Below are positions 1-9,103 of a stretch of 64,000 bases of DNA, piece after piece (within the stretch, counting starts at the first letter, position 1; each line of letters opens with the position of its first letter). The notes below the pieces were generated by a model. That model saw nothing but the letters and a program-made list of their open reading frames with translations. It made no database searches and was not told where the DNA came from. The stretch comes from Lachnospiraceae bacterium (GTDB taxonomy: Bacteria; Bacillota; Clostridia; Lachnospirales; Lachnospiraceae). The DNA lies in assembly GCA_019424135.1 (NCBI GenBank), contig JAHYZZ010000009.1, forward strand, positions 1 through 64,000, in the 5' to 3' direction. A program made the position numbers and the translations under genes.

Positions 1-2
1 TT

Positions 3-920
3 ATGTTAAGAAAAATGAATTCCCCCACAACAAATCTGATTCTGATCTTGCAGGTACATTCGGGTATTATGTGGGGCTCTGGGGGTGTCTTTGTCCGCAC
101 CTTCGACTCTTTAGGCATGGATAATTTTACCATGCTCTTTACCCGGATCATTGTATCTGTCGCCTTACTTGGCGCAGGTCTTTTCGTCTACGACCGTTCT
201 CTGTTAAGGATAAAAATCCAGGACCTTTGGGTTTTTCTGGGCGGTGGAATCCTGGGAATGTTTGGGATCAATCTGACCTACAACGAGGCAATCAAACACG
301 GAACTCTGGCTCTGGCCTCCGTGCTTCTTAGTATGTCACCACTGTTTGTTGTAACTTTTTCTATTTTGTTCTTTCACGAAAAGATGACTCTGCAGAAGGG
401 GATCTGTATGACCGCCGCTTTACTTGGCTGCGTGCTGGTCAGCGGTGTCCTGGAAAATGTCTCTGGGACAGCTCTTTCTCCTGTTGCAGTAGTCTGTGGA
501 ATTGGTTCTGCTTTTTTTTACGCACTCTACAGTATTTTCAGTAAAGCTGCCATGAAGAAGGGTTATCATGCCCTGACCATCACCTTCTACTGTCTGGTCT
601 CCTCTTTGATCCTTTTGATCCCCGGAACAGACTGGGCCTGTATCAGTGATACGATGAAAAAGGGATGGCCCTGGATGCCCTGGTTCATGCTGCTTCATTC
701 TCTGGTTACTTCCACCTTGTCCTACGTATTTTACACTACGTCCTTAAGCTTTATTGATGCGGGAACCGCCTCCATTCTGGCGGCCAGCGAACCTGCCGCC
801 GCCATGCTGTTTGGCTTTTTATTTTTCTTTGAACAGCCGACCCCATTGTCCATCTCGGGTCTAATCCTTACCACAGCCGCTATCATTGTTCTTAGCCGTT
901 CTCACTCCAAGGCTTCTTGA
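3..920 (+). CDS. EamA/DMT-family drug/metabolite exporter
   Basis: Integral membrane transporter of the EamA (DMT) superfamily, probably exporting a small metabolite; the substrate cannot be told. About ten hydrophobic helices are seen, arranged as the two EamA repeats (roughly residues 12-145 and 155-300), with the family-like GGVFVRTF stretch after helix 1. Length (301-305 residues) is normal. Two in-frame ATGs (3 and 15) are possible, and the window begins two bases upstream, so neither an upstream start nor a ribosome site can be judged. The last 60 bases are also the antisense 3' end of the next gene. Nothing ties it to the B12 locus downstream. Confidence 0.85.
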   Translation: MLRKMNSPTTNLILILQVHSGIMWGSGGVFVRTFDSLGMDNFTMLFTRIIVSVALLGAGLFVYDRSLLRIKIQDLWVFLGGGILGMFGINLTYNEAIKHGTLALASVLLSMSPLFVVTFSILFFHEKMTLQKGICMTAALLGCVLVSGVLENVSGTALSPVAVVCGIGSAFFYALYSIFSKAAMKKGYHALTITFYCLVSSLILLIPGTDWACISDTMKKGWPWMPWFMLLHSLVTSTLSYVFYTTSLSFIDAGTASILAASEPAAAMLFGFLFFFEQPTPLSISGLILTTAAIIVLSRSHSKAS

Positions 921-1556
921 CAAATCTTTGAATGAAACGCTTTTCACAAAGTCAAGAAGTGTTGAAGACAACGTCACTGTAAGAAGAGAAAAGATAATCT
1001 TCCGAAGAGGAATATAACTTAGGGACAACAAAAGTACGGTCAGATCCGTGAAAAGATATGCTGCTGCGATTCTGCACCCTGCTGCCTTCTGGATGGCCAT
1101 GGCCAATGCATCGTCTCCACCGGAAGAAGCCCCTCTTCTTACCACCAGTCCCACGCCCAATCCAATAAATATGGCCCCTGCAATGGATGCCGCTACCGGA
1201 TGCCCGGAAAGGTTAGGGAAAAGATAAGGAAGACGTTCCCACAAAAAAAACCACCCAGCCAGGCAGACGCTTGCAAACGCCGATGTTTTCAAAAAATCCT
1301 TTCCAAGAAGATGAAAAGCCACAAAATAGCAAATCAAATCCAGCACTGGCGAAGCAATGGCGGCCGGTATCCCAAACCAATGATTCAAAAGCAATATCAT
1401 CCCAAGCACACCGCCCTCTGTGATTCCCGTTCTCTGGTGAACATTATGGAGTCCAAAAGAGGCGATGGCTGTGCCGATCAAAATACAGAATACTGTCTGG
1501 GGGGAAAATACTCTTTTTATATCTGCCGCAGCAGCTGATGCAATACGCTGTAACAT
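861..1556 (-). CDS. YitT/YczE-like integral membrane protein
   Basis: Membrane protein of the YitT/YczE type (231 residues, five to six predicted helices) with the characteristic glycine-rich GASSGGDDALA segment near residue 150. Function in this family is unknown; a transporter role is usually assumed. The ATG at 1556 is preceded by a strong AGGAGGAG ribosome site. The reading frame runs 60 bases into the antisense 3' end of the exporter gene, so the last ~19 residues (a polar, Asn/Asp/Lys-rich tail after the last helix) are probably a stop-loss extension. It lies just beyond the terminator of the hem operon and looks independently transcribed. Confidence 0.75.
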   Translation of the reverse strand: MLQRIASAAAADIKRVFSPQTVFCILIGTAIASFGLHNVHQRTGITEGGVLGMILLLNHWFGIPAAIASPVLDLICYFVAFHLLGKDFLKTSAFASVCLAGWFFLWERLPYLFPNLSGHPVAASIAGAIFIGLGVGLVVRRGASSGGDDALAMAIQKAAGCRIAAAYLFTDLTVLLLSLSYIPLRKIIFSLLTVTLSSTLLDFVKSVSFKDLSRSLGVRTAKNNDSGCGKD

Positions 1557-1599
1557 AACGATGTCTCCTCCTGTTGTTTTCTTTTATAACAAGAATAAA

Positions 1600-1618
1600 C
1601 CCTGGTATGATACCAGGG
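1600..1618 (-). terminator. Intrinsic terminator of the sirC-hemC-hemD-hemB operon
   Basis: A perfect 8-bp inverted repeat (CCCTGGTA / TACCAGGG) with a 3-nt loop lies 19 bases past the hemB stop and is followed on the minus strand by a T-rich run (TTTATTCTTG). This marks the end of the hem operon. Confidence 0.7.
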
Positions 1619-1636
1619 TCAACTCTTTTTGATCAT

Positions 1637-2547
1637 CTATCCGATTCTTCCTTCTTTGATATATCCTGCCAGTTCCTTTGCGAAATAGGTCAAATAGCTC
1701 TGGGCTCCTGCTCGAAAAGCCGCCACTGCTGTCTCACACACAATCTGTTCTTCCTGAATCCATCCTTTTTCCGCTGCAGCCTTGATCATGGCATATTCTC
1801 CGCTGACACTGTATGCTGCAACCGGAAGATTCGTCACTTCTTTTGCCTTTGCAATCATGTCAAGATAAGCTAACGCAGGCTTAACCATGATAATATCCGC
1901 TCCTTCTTCTTCATCTAGCTGGATTTCCCGGATGCCTTCCCGGATATTGTGATAATCCATCTGGTAACTTTTCCGGTCACCAAACGCGGGAGCGCTTTCC
2001 GCCGCATCCCGAAACGGGGCATAAAATCCAGAAGCATATTTAACCGCATAAGACATAATTGGAATCTCCTCATAGCCTGCCCCATCCAATGTCATGCGGA
2101 TCCTGCCCACCCGGCCGTCCATCATGTCTGAAGGAGCCACCATATCTGCCCCTGCCTGTGCATGGGAAAGGGCTGTCTTTGCCAGAAGCTCCAGGGTAGA
2201 ATCATTGTCTACCTCCTGTCCTTTGAGCATTCCACAATGTCCATGGGAGGTATACTCACACAGACACACGTCTGTAATATAATATAGTTGGGGATTTCAT
2301 CCTTATGATCCGGGATTCCAAACAGCATGACAGCACCGACTCCTGCATCGCAAACCTTCTCCAATTCATAATACATTTGATCCACACTATATCGATACTG
2401 TCCTTCCATAGAGGGGATCTCTTCCCGGATTCCTTCCCCATCCCGGATAAACATCGGATATATCAACGATGCCTGGTCAATCCGGGTTTCCCGGACCATT
2501 TTTCGTAAAAATTCTTTTTTTCTCAATCTCCTGGGCCTTTTTATCAT
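1637..2547 (-). pseudogene. hemB: hemB (porphobilinogen synthase) with internal out-of-frame deletion
   Basis: Delta-aminolevulinate dehydratase, which condenses two ALA molecules to porphobilinogen. The 5' part (from ATG 2547, overlapping the previous stop by ATGA) reads normally to GIPDHKDEI near 2295. There it jumps frame to [12 protein letters not shown], which continues to 1637. About 23 codons normally lying between these motifs are missing, and the total of 911 bases is not a multiple of three. Catalytic parts all survive in the second fragment: the Cys-rich metal motif [14 protein letters not shown], the SYAVKYAS lysine and the MVKPA lysine. No further stops are present, so the lesion is recent or an assembly error. 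Without repair the product is a truncated 112-residue peptide plus frameshifted tail. Confidence 0.8.
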
Positions 2548-4058
2548 CTTTGTGTCCCAATCCTTTCTATTAATTCTATCAAACTGTCTATCGTAGCGCT
2601 TTCGGCCATCCGGCAGCACATACCATAACTTTCTGCCGTCTCCATGGTCTGCCGACCGATACAGGCCGCCGTAAATTTGCTATAATCTGCACCTTTCGTA
2701 ACTGCGGCAAATCCATGCACGGTAGAGCTGCTGGTAAAGGCGGCACAATGGATCCTCCCCTGATCGATCTCTTTTCGAAGATCAAGAGCCGGACAGGATT
2801 CATAAAAGGTATCATAGATCGGTACATCGTCCACTCTGCCGCCAGAAGCTGTCAATATTTTTGTCAGTTGCGGATTTCCGGATGAGGAACGAGGAATCAG
2901 AATCCGTTTCCCCGCCACGCCCTCTTTTGCCAGACAAACAGCCAGTTCCTTCCCTTCATAAATCTCAGGGATGAGATCTGCTTCAATTCCATAGCCTCTA
3001 AGAGCCTTTCTGGTACCTTCTCCAATCACGGCAAAACTCGCCCGGTACAGGCTGCGGATATCAAGCCCATGGCGTTCCAGAAATTCAAAAAACGTCCGGA
3101 CTCCGATCTGGCTGGTAAACACGACCCAATCATATCCTCCTGCCTCTTTCAGGCAGGCTAACAGTGCCTTTGTATCTGTAGTACAAGTACGGATAGCCGG
3201 TATCTCCAGAACCTCTGCGCCTTTCTCCTTAAGCTTTTCTGCCATAGAAGACATCAGCTCCCTGGGTCTGGTCAGCAGAATCCTCATCCCGGCAAGAGGA
3301 AGACTATCATACCAGGATATTTCTTCCGCCAGGCGGCACACTTCTCCTGTCATAATGATGGCTGGCGGGTGTACTCCTTCCTTTTCTGCCGACTTTTCCA
3401 ACTCTGCAAGAGGGGATGTCACCACCTTTTGAGAAGACAGCGTACCTTCCTGTAGAATCGCAGACGGCATCTTCGGATCCATCCCTGCATCCAGAAGTCC
3501 TTTTACAATCTCCGGCAGTGCACTCACCCCCATCAAAAATACCAGGGTACCCCCGGTCTGTACCAGTGCCTGATAGTCACATTCCAGTTCCCCGTTTTTC
3601 TTTTTATGTCCCGTGATAATATGCACAGAGGAGACATAGTCCCTGTGAGTCACCGGAATCCCTGCATAAGCAGGAACTGCCAGTGCAGAAGTTACCCCCG
3701 GAATGACTTCAAAGGCAATCCCTTCTTTTTTTAGTTCCCAAAGTTCTTCCCCTCCTCTGCCAAACAAAAAGGGGTCGCCGCCCTTTAATCGGACCACTCG
3801 TTTTTTCTTCCTGGCTTCTTCTATCAGTATCTGATTGATTTCCTTTTGGGGAATGGGGTGGTGTCCGGAAAGTTTTCCTACATCAATGGCTTTTTGATCC
3901 GATCGGATCATTGCCAGGATATCCTTCCCCACCAGATGGTCATAAACCACAACGTCGGCTTGTTCCAACACTTGCTTTGCTTTGATTGTTAAAAGCCCGG
4001 AATCGCCCGGACCTGCACCGGCCAGCCATACCTTTCCCTGTTTTTCTCCATCTCTCAC
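2544..4058 (-). CDS. cobA-hemD: Fused uroporphyrinogen-III C-methyltransferase / uroporphyrinogen-III synthase
   Basis: A 504-residue bifunctional enzyme. Residues ~1-245 are a SAM-dependent tetrapyrrole methylase: WLAGAGPGDSGLLT at the N-terminus, the GGDPFLFGRGGEE loop near 93, and PGVTSALAVPAYAGIP. It converts uroporphyrinogen III to precorrin-2. Residues ~255-504 are a HemD domain that cyclises hydroxymethylbilane to uroporphyrinogen III (ILLTRPRE at its start, VVFTSQIGV, AFTSSSTV). This fusion is common in Clostridia. It sits between hemC, abutting at 4058, and hemB with an ATGA overlap, so the three are translationally coupled. The pair commits hem-pathway intermediates to siroheme and cobalamin rather than heme. 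Confidence 0.95.
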   Translation of the reverse strand: MRDGEKQGKVWLAGAGPGDSGLLTIKAKQVLEQADVVVYDHLVGKDILAMIRSDQKAIDVGKLSGHHPIPQKEINQILIEEARKKKRVVRLKGGDPFLFGRGGEELWELKKEGIAFEVIPGVTSALAVPAYAGIPVTHRDYVSSVHIITGHKKKNGELECDYQALVQTGGTLVFLMGVSALPEIVKGLLDAGMDPKMPSAILQEGTLSSQKVVTSPLAELEKSAEKEGVHPPAIIMTGEVCRLAEEISWYDSLPLAGMRILLTRPRELMSSMAEKLKEKGAEVLEIPAIRTCTTDTKALLACLKEAGGYDWVVFTSQIGVRTFFEFLERHGLDIRSLYRASFAVIGEGTRKALRGYGIEADLIPEIYEGKELAVCLAKEGVAGKRILIPRSSSGNPQLTKILTASGGRVDDVPIYDTFYESCPALDLRKEIDQGRIHCAAFTSSSTVHGFAAVTKGADYSKFTAACIGRQTMETAESYGMCCRMAESATIDSLIELIERIGTQR

Positions 4059-4963
4059 TATCTGGCTCCTCCTTTCCTCCCATAGCGGCTTTGCATTTCT
4101 TTGGCCAGACCAATGCCGATCTCTTCAGCATTCTCTGCAGCTCCTTTTTTACTTTCTATCACATAAGTTCCTTCTTCTTGAATATAATAAAGACCTTTTA
4201 AAGTCAGCTCTCCCTTGCAGACATCGGCATAAGATGCCACCGGAGAAGTACAGCCTCCATCCAGATAGCGTACAAATGCCCGTTCTGACAGTGCTGTCTG
4301 CCTGGTCTTTTCTTCTGTAAAATTCCTTAGAAGATCCTTATTTTCACCTGACCGTCCCTGAACGGCAAGAGTGCCCTGTCCGGCTGCCGGCAAAATCTCC
4401 CCGGGAGAAAAATACCGAAAAATTCTGTCTTCCAGCCCCAACCGTCTAAGTCCGGCAGCTGCCAGGATTAAGGCATCATATTCTCCCCGGTCCAGTTTTT
4501 CCAAACGGGTCAGCACATTCCCGCGGATGTTCTCAAACTGGGCTTCGGGGAACAGACGCTCCCCTTGAATCCTTCTTCGGAAAGAGGAACAGCCGATGAC
4601 CCCTGATCCAGACCATTCTGTCATTCCTTTTGGCAACACCAGCACATCCCTCATATCTTCCCTTGGAAAATATCCGACGATGGGAATCTCTTCGGATTCT
4701 TCCATAGGCATGTCTTTTAAACTATGAACCGCCAGGTCAATCCTTCCGGAAAGCAGGGCTTTATCCAGTTCTTTGACGAACAGACCCTTTCCTCCAATCT
4801 GATCAAGGGTCACATCCAGACGTCGGTCTCCTGTGGTCTCCATCGTCACCAGCTCCAGTTCCACCCCTGGATTTAGTTTCCTGATCCTTTCCATGACAAG
4901 CTCTGTCTGAATCACTGCCAGACGGCTCTTTCTGCTCCCAATTCTTATTTTTCCATCCATCAT
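4058..4963 (-). CDS. hemC: Hydroxymethylbilane synthase (porphobilinogen deaminase)
   Basis: Polymerises four porphobilinogens into hydroxymethylbilane. The 301-residue protein starts with IRIGSRKSRLA, has the DRRLD and VHSLKDMPME substrate-binding motifs, and the cofactor-attachment cysteine in LDGGCTSPVA near residue 239, all as expected for an active enzyme. Two tandem ATGs (4963 and 4960) overlap the stop of the preceding sirC gene, giving translational coupling. Second gene of the hem operon. Confidence 0.96.
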   Translation of the reverse strand: MMDGKIRIGSRKSRLAVIQTELVMERIRKLNPGVELELVTMETTGDRRLDVTLDQIGGKGLFVKELDKALLSGRIDLAVHSLKDMPMEESEEIPIVGYFPREDMRDVLVLPKGMTEWSGSGVIGCSSFRRRIQGERLFPEAQFENIRGNVLTRLEKLDRGEYDALILAAAGLRRLGLEDRIFRYFSPGEILPAAGQGTLAVQGRSGENKDLLRNFTEEKTRQTALSERAFVRYLDGGCTSPVASYADVCKGELTLKGLYYIQEEGTYVIESKKGAAENAEEIGIGLAKEMQSRYGRKGGAR

Positions 4964-5439
4964 CCTTGGTGTTCTTCCTCTAGTTTTTCTAATAATATCG
5001 TGATTTCTTCTCTTGCCTTTCGTGCCTGTTTGTGATCACAGCCTCCAGAAGTCACTGCCGCTGTCAGATTTCCACAGACTGCGATTCCCGGAAAATAAAA
5101 ATCACATAGTTCTTTCTTATGAGAGACATTGACCGGGATCCCCAGGCGTTTGCACTCGGCTGCCACCTGTTCATTACAAACCGGATCATTGGTTGCAGCC
5201 AGCACAAGATCTGCATTCTGGATCAGTTCCTGTTTATACCTGGTGCGTTCCAGACGGATTCTTCCTTCCTTCGCATACGCTTTGATCTTCCCAGTGGCCT
5301 CTGGCGCCGCCACCTTTATATGTTCCGAAAACAGAAGCAATGTCTCAATCCTGCGTTCTGCCACCTTGCCAGCTCCGATCACCACGATCCGGTATGTTGA
5401 TATATCAACAAACATCGGAAAAAAAGGCTTATTTTTCAT
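4960..5439 (-). CDS. sirC: Precorrin-2 dehydrogenase (SirC/Met8p-type)
   Basis: A 159-residue NAD-binding protein matching the N-terminal half of CysG / Met8p. It has a Rossmann fold with VVIGAGKVAERRIE at residues ~18-31, ADLVLAATND, and the PVNVSHKKELCDFYFPG segment that carries the catalytic region. It oxidises precorrin-2 to sirohydrochlorin, the substrate of the divergent cbiK. Whether it also inserts iron (as Met8p does) cannot be said. It lacks the extra C-terminal domain of CysG, whose methyltransferase is supplied instead by the cobA-hemD fusion. First gene of the hem operon; a Glu-tRNA reductase (hemA) or hemL, often next to it in Clostridia, is not present here. Confidence 0.88.
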   Translation of the reverse strand: MKNKPFFPMFVDISTYRIVVIGAGKVAERRIETLLLFSEHIKVAAPEATGKIKAYAKEGRIRLERTRYKQELIQNADLVLAATNDPVCNEQVAAECKRLGIPVNVSHKKELCDFYFPGIAVCGNLTAAVTSGGCDHKQARKAREEITILLEKLEEEHQG

Positions 5440-5468
5440 GTTTTTCCTCCTGTCTTACTTCCTTTCCC

Positions 5469-5519
5469 ATGATATCATACCCTCTCCAAATTGCAAGCGA
5501 GAGGGATACATGCTATAAT
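5469..5519. promoter_or_regulatory. Divergent promoters of sirC and cbiK sharing a palindromic -35 box
   Basis: The 135-bp gap between sirC (minus) and cbiK (plus) holds TTGCAA at 5491-5496. To the right, TATAAT at 5514-5519 lies exactly 17 bp away and suits cbiK. Because TTGCAA is self-complementary, it can also act on the minus strand, with TATCAT (5474-5469) 16 bp away suiting sirC. The plus-strand promoter is convincing; the minus-strand one is weaker. No riboswitch is visible in this gap. Confidence 0.55.
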
Positions 5520-5574
5520 GTTTGCAATATGCGCCAGTAACTCTGGCCTTCTATCCCAGAAAGGAGACTGATTT

Positions 5575-6357
5575 ATGACACCCGATAAAAAGGCCGTTCT
5601 GGCTGTCAGCTTTGGAACCAGCCATGACGATACCCGCGCTGCTACCATCTCTGCCATCGAACAAAGGATCCGAACTGCTCATCCAACGCTTCCTCTTTAT
5701 AGTGCCTGGACCAGCCAGATGATCATCCGAAAGCTTTCACGCACCACCAAAGAACACATCTGTAACGTATCTGAAGCACTGGAGAAGATGAAGAGGGACG
5801 GCATCACCGATGTACGGATCCAGCCGACGCATATCCTAAACGGCATCGAAAATGACCGGATGATCGCAGACGCCCTCGCCTACCAAAAGGATTTTTCTTC
5901 CATCGCTTTTGGAGCCCCCCTCCTGTCATCCACAGAGGACCTCCATAAAGTGATCCAGATCATTGCCAGCGAATTTTCTTTTCTGACAGATCATGAGGCA
6001 CTGATCCTGATGGGGCACGGCAGCGATCATTTTTCAAATACCGCCTATGCCGCCCTGGACTATATGCTGAAAGATCTGGGGTACCCTCAGATCCACGTAG
6101 GAACCGTGGAAGCTTACCCTTCTCTCCAGGAAGTCCTGATGCATCTGAAGGGAAGCGGCGTGCGTTCGATCCATCTTCTGCCCCTCATGATCGTGGCCGG
6201 AGATCATGCAAAAAACGATATGGCCGGAGATGGTAAGGACTCCTGGAAAGTACAGTGTCAAGATGCCGGGTACCAGGTTACCTGTCACTTAAAAGGCCTG
6301 GGAGAATTTCCAAAGATCCAAGATCTTTTTCTTTCACACTTGGAAGAAATCTTATAA
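5575..6357 (+). CDS. cbiK: Anaerobic sirohydrochlorin cobaltochelatase CbiK
   Basis: Inserts cobalt into sirohydrochlorin, the entry step of the anaerobic B12 pathway. The 260-residue protein begins AVLAVSFGTSHDDTR, as CbiK does. Its metal-binding histidines can be placed at His148 (LMGHGSDH) and His211 (AGDHAKNDMAGD), with a candidate Glu92 after PTHILNGI. No signal peptide is present, so it is the cytoplasmic form. It is the only B12 gene on the plus strand, has its own promoter, and ends two bases before the convergent cbiO. Confidence 0.95.
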   Translation: MTPDKKAVLAVSFGTSHDDTRAATISAIEQRIRTAHPTLPLYSAWTSQMIIRKLSRTTKEHICNVSEALEKMKRDGITDVRIQPTHILNGIENDRMIADALAYQKDFSSIAFGAPLLSSTEDLHKVIQIIASEFSFLTDHEALILMGHGSDHFSNTAYAALDYMLKDLGYPQIHVGTVEAYPSLQEVLMHLKGSGVRSIHLLPLMIVAGDHAKNDMAGDGKDSWKVQCQDAGYQVTCHLKGLGEFPKIQDLFLSHLEEIL

Positions 6358-6359
6358 TG

Positions 6360-7169
6360 TTACGCCCCTTTCACAGGAAGCTCTGCCAGCGTTCTTGGAA
6401 GGGGTGTAATTTTGTATCGCATCCCCACCTCATATAGCAGTGGCCGGCGAAGCCCCCATTGCTTCAACAGCTTCTCGTTTTCAAAAACAGACACCGCATC
6501 TGTATCTGCTGCAAGTTTTCCCTGATGAAAGATTAAAATTCTCTCCGCCCATCTCCAGGCAAAGTCCACATCATGGGTAGCCACCGCCAGAGCAATCCCC
6601 TTTTGATGAAGCTTTTCCAGATTCTCCTCCAGGAGACTTTGGTTAACCGGATCTAAGCTGGCTGCCGGCTCGTCCAGAAGCATCAGGTCCGGCTCCATCG
6701 CCAGAATGTCGGCAATACTGACTCGCTTTTTCTCTCCACCGGAAAGTTCGTGGGGTGCCCTTTTCCGATACTCCTTTAGATCCATAGCCCCAAGAGCCGC
6801 ATCTACCCGGCTTTGCACTTCCTCCTCTGGAAGCTTCAGATTCATGGGACCAAAACTCACCTCTTCTGCCACTGTCCCTGCAATCAGCTGGTGATCCGCC
6901 TCCTGGAAGATCAGACCCACCGCCTGGCGCAGACCCAAAATTTCCTTTTTCTTCCAGGAAATTTTGTTCCCCTTCAGATGTAAGCAACCCTCTACCGGTC
7001 TTAGGATCCCGTTGCAACACCGAAAAAATGTACTCTTTCCTGCTCCGTTATTTCCAAGAACCGCTATTTTTTCGCCGGAAGAAATAGCAAGACTGATCTT
7101 TCGAATCGCCCATGCTTTTTCTTCCTCATACCGGAAAGACAAGTCTTCCAGTCTTAAAATTTCCTCCAT
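6360..7169 (-). CDS. cbiO: Cobalt ECF transporter ATPase CbiO
   Basis: ATP-binding subunit of the CbiMNQO cobalt importer (269 residues). Walker A GNNGAGKST at 39-47, the Q-loop in LIFQEADHQL (~87-96) typical of ECF ATPases, ABC signature LSGGEKKR at 142-149, Walker B LMLLDEP at 162-168 and the switch histidine in ATHDVDF are all intact. Last gene of cbiM-N-Q-O; a 41-base gap separates it from cbiQ. Its 3' end meets cbiK head-on with no obvious terminator. Confidence 0.96.
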   Translation of the reverse strand: MEEILRLEDLSFRYEEEKAWAIRKISLAISSGEKIAVLGNNGAGKSTFFRCCNGILRPVEGCLHLKGNKISWKKKEILGLRQAVGLIFQEADHQLIAGTVAEEVSFGPMNLKLPEEEVQSRVDAALGAMDLKEYRKRAPHELSGGEKKRVSIADILAMEPDLMLLDEPAASLDPVNQSLLEENLEKLHQKGIALAVATHDVDFAWRWAERILIFHQGKLAADTDAVSVFENEKLLKQWGLRRPLLYEVGMRYKITPLPRTLAELPVKGA

Positions 7170-7210
7170 CCTCCTGCTCCTTTTTATCCTTCCGCTGATT
7201 TCTTCTGTCT

Positions 7211-7969
7211 CTACCCGACTCTAAAGCCGCGCCAGCAGATACAGATCCCTATTTCGAGAAGAACCAGCATCACAAGAATCACCATTTTCTTCCAATCTTT
7301 CTGATATCTGTCCGAAATGAACCCGATGCTTCCGTCAAAGCATCGGCTTTCCATGGCGTCAAAATTTGCCCCTGCCTGACGGTAACTATAAGCCAGCAGA
7401 TTACCATAGATCCTGGCTGTGGTCCGAAGGGAGGTCCGGTAATCGATATATCCCATCCGCCCTTTTGCCGCCTGCTTCATATTCCCATGTACCTGATACA
7501 TGAAAAAAATATAACGGTACATCAAATACATCAGGCTACAGATGAGATCCGGACAATGCATCCGCTTCAAAACGCCGGTCAGTTCCGTCACCGGCGTGGT
7601 CATCCCTAATGCAAACAGAGCAGACACTGCCCCCAGTGCACGGCAGGTGACAAGAAGGGTTCGAAGAATGGTATCTCTGGTCATACAAAGATATCCCGAT
7701 CCCAGAGACAGACTAAAAACTCCTCCTTTTACACCGGAATATTCCCACAAAAGCGCCAGACCGGAAAGAACCAGGAACCCAAGGGGGATCCGAAACATTC
7801 GAACATATTTCCCCAACGGCACCTTCCCACATACTCTGGTCCATAAAAGCATAATTCCCGACAGTTGGATTCCAAAAAGGGGATGGGCTGAACAGACCGC
7901 TGCCACCATCATACTGAAGCAGAACAAACATTTCTGCATAGGAGAAAAGCCATCACCTTCTCTTCCCAT
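7211..7969 (-). CDS. cbiQ: Cobalt ECF transporter transmembrane subunit CbiQ
   Basis: The T-component that couples CbiM/N to the CbiO ATPase. Several transmembrane helices are followed by the coupling region with the AKGRMG motif (Ala-Arg-Gly type) and DAMESRCF near the C-terminus, which contact the ATPase. ATG 7969 is chosen because it overlaps the cbiN stop (TAATG) and opens the typical 252-residue protein. A longer frame reaching 8062 only reads through cbiN. Confidence 0.92.
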   Translation of the reverse strand: MGREGDGFSPMQKCLFCFSMMVAAVCSAHPLFGIQLSGIMLLWTRVCGKVPLGKYVRMFRIPLGFLVLSGLALLWEYSGVKGGVFSLSLGSGYLCMTRDTILRTLLVTCRALGAVSALFALGMTTPVTELTGVLKRMHCPDLICSLMYLMYRYIFFMYQVHGNMKQAAKGRMGYIDYRTSLRTTARIYGNLLAYSYRQAGANFDAMESRCFDGSIGFISDRYQKDWKKMVILVMLVLLEIGICICWRGFRVG

Positions 7970-8298
7970 TATTCCTCCTGCCCCCTGGAATATTTTTTCC
8001 GTGCCACTAGATAGCCAAAACAATAGGCCAGAATCCCCACACCGATCCCTGTCTGTATGCAAAAAATCAGACTTTCAATCTCACCGGGAATCTCTCCACC
8101 GATCACGTTTTCCAGCACAGGAGTAAACCAGGGCTCATATTCTTTTCCTGTCACTTCGTTTACCATCTGGCTTCCTGCATCATCGCTCCCGCCAAACTCG
8201 GCTCCTCTTAAAATGAGGAAGGGAACCACCACCATCAGGATGCAGGCCAGGATCAATATACACACCAACCTTTTATTTGATTTCTTATGCCCTTCCAT
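7969..8298 (-). CDS. cbiN: Cobalt ECF transporter accessory subunit CbiN
   Basis: Small membrane subunit of the cobalt importer (109 residues). It has two transmembrane helices (about 12-31 and 75-95) and between them an external loop with the conserved FGGSDD and EPWF segments, as in CbiN. ATG 8298 overlaps the 3' end of cbiM by 14 bases and gives the family length; an upstream ATG at 8352 would lie inside cbiM. CbiN needs CbiM and assists metal loading. Confidence 0.92.
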   Translation of the reverse strand: MEGHKKSNKRLVCILILACILMVVVPFLILRGAEFGGSDDAGSQMVNEVTGKEYEPWFTPVLENVIGGEIPGEIESLIFCIQTGIGVGILAYCFGYLVARKKYSRGQEE

Positions 8299-9067
8299 CT
8301 GTCTTCTCCTTTCTACCGAAAAATCCGATTGCTCTAAGCTCCGGAGCTGCAAAGCTCTCCATCCCGATCACAATCAACACCGTCAGGATTCCTTCCAGCA
8401 CGGCCAACGGCAGCTGGGTCGGGGCAAACACCCCCAGAAACTTCACTGCACTGGCCGCCGCGCCTCCGGTTGCACTCGGGTAGGCAAGGGCCAGTTGAAT
8501 GCTGGTGACGCAGTAGGTCAAAAGATCTCCCAGAAAAGCGGCAGTAAAAATCACCAGCTTCCGGTTCCACCCTAACCGAATGCCTAGTTTATAGACACCA
8601 AAGCTAACAATCGGTCCTGCAATCGCCATGCTGAAAGTATTGGCCCCCAGTGTGGTAATTCCTCCATGGGCCAAAAGCACCGCCTGGAAGATCAACACGA
8701 TGATGCCAAGAATGCTGACCGCTGAAGGGCCAAACAAGATCGCTCCCAGACCGGTTCCTGTCATATGGCTGCAGCTTCCGGTAACCGACGGAATCTTCAG
8801 TGATGAGATCACAAAGATAAATGCTCCAGACATAGCCAGCAGAATCAATGCCCTCTTTTGCTCCTTCACCAACTTCCGGATCCGAAGAAATCCAGATGCC
8901 AGGAACGGAAGACAAACTGCTCCCCAGGCAATGCAATAGCCTGCCGGAAGATAGCCTTCCATAATATGCATGGCTTTCGCGTCAAAACCACAGACATACA
9001 CAGCTGCTGCAAGCGTAACAAAAAGCAGCAGCCTTTTTTCTGATTTGCTCCACTTGTACATGTTCAT
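8285..9067 (-). CDS. cbiM: Cobalt ECF transporter substrate-binding subunit CbiM
   Basis: Substrate-capture component of the cobalt importer (260 residues, several helices). The N-terminus is a signal-peptide-like helix ending DAKA before MHIMEGYLP at residues 33-41. In this family the mature Met-His N-terminus ligates the metal, so cleavage after Ala32 would give a canonical CbiM. Other family marks are the TGSCSHMTG and [14 protein letters not shown] motifs. First gene behind the second cobalamin riboswitch, so cobalt import is repressed when B12 is plentiful. Confidence 0.95.
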   Translation of the reverse strand: MNMYKWSKSEKRLLLFVTLAAAVYVCGFDAKAMHIMEGYLPAGYCIAWGAVCLPFLASGFLRIRKLVKEQKRALILLAMSGAFIFVISSLKIPSVTGSCSHMTGTGLGAILFGPSAVSILGIIVLIFQAVLLAHGGITTLGANTFSMAIAGPIVSFGVYKLGIRLGWNRKLVIFTAAFLGDLLTYCVTSIQLALAYPSATGGAAASAVKFLGVFAPTQLPLAVLEGILTVLIVIGMESFAAPELRAIGFFGRKEKTDGRA

Positions 9068-9103
9068 TTGTTTCCATTCCTCCTATGGTAAGATTTAGGG
9101 AGA

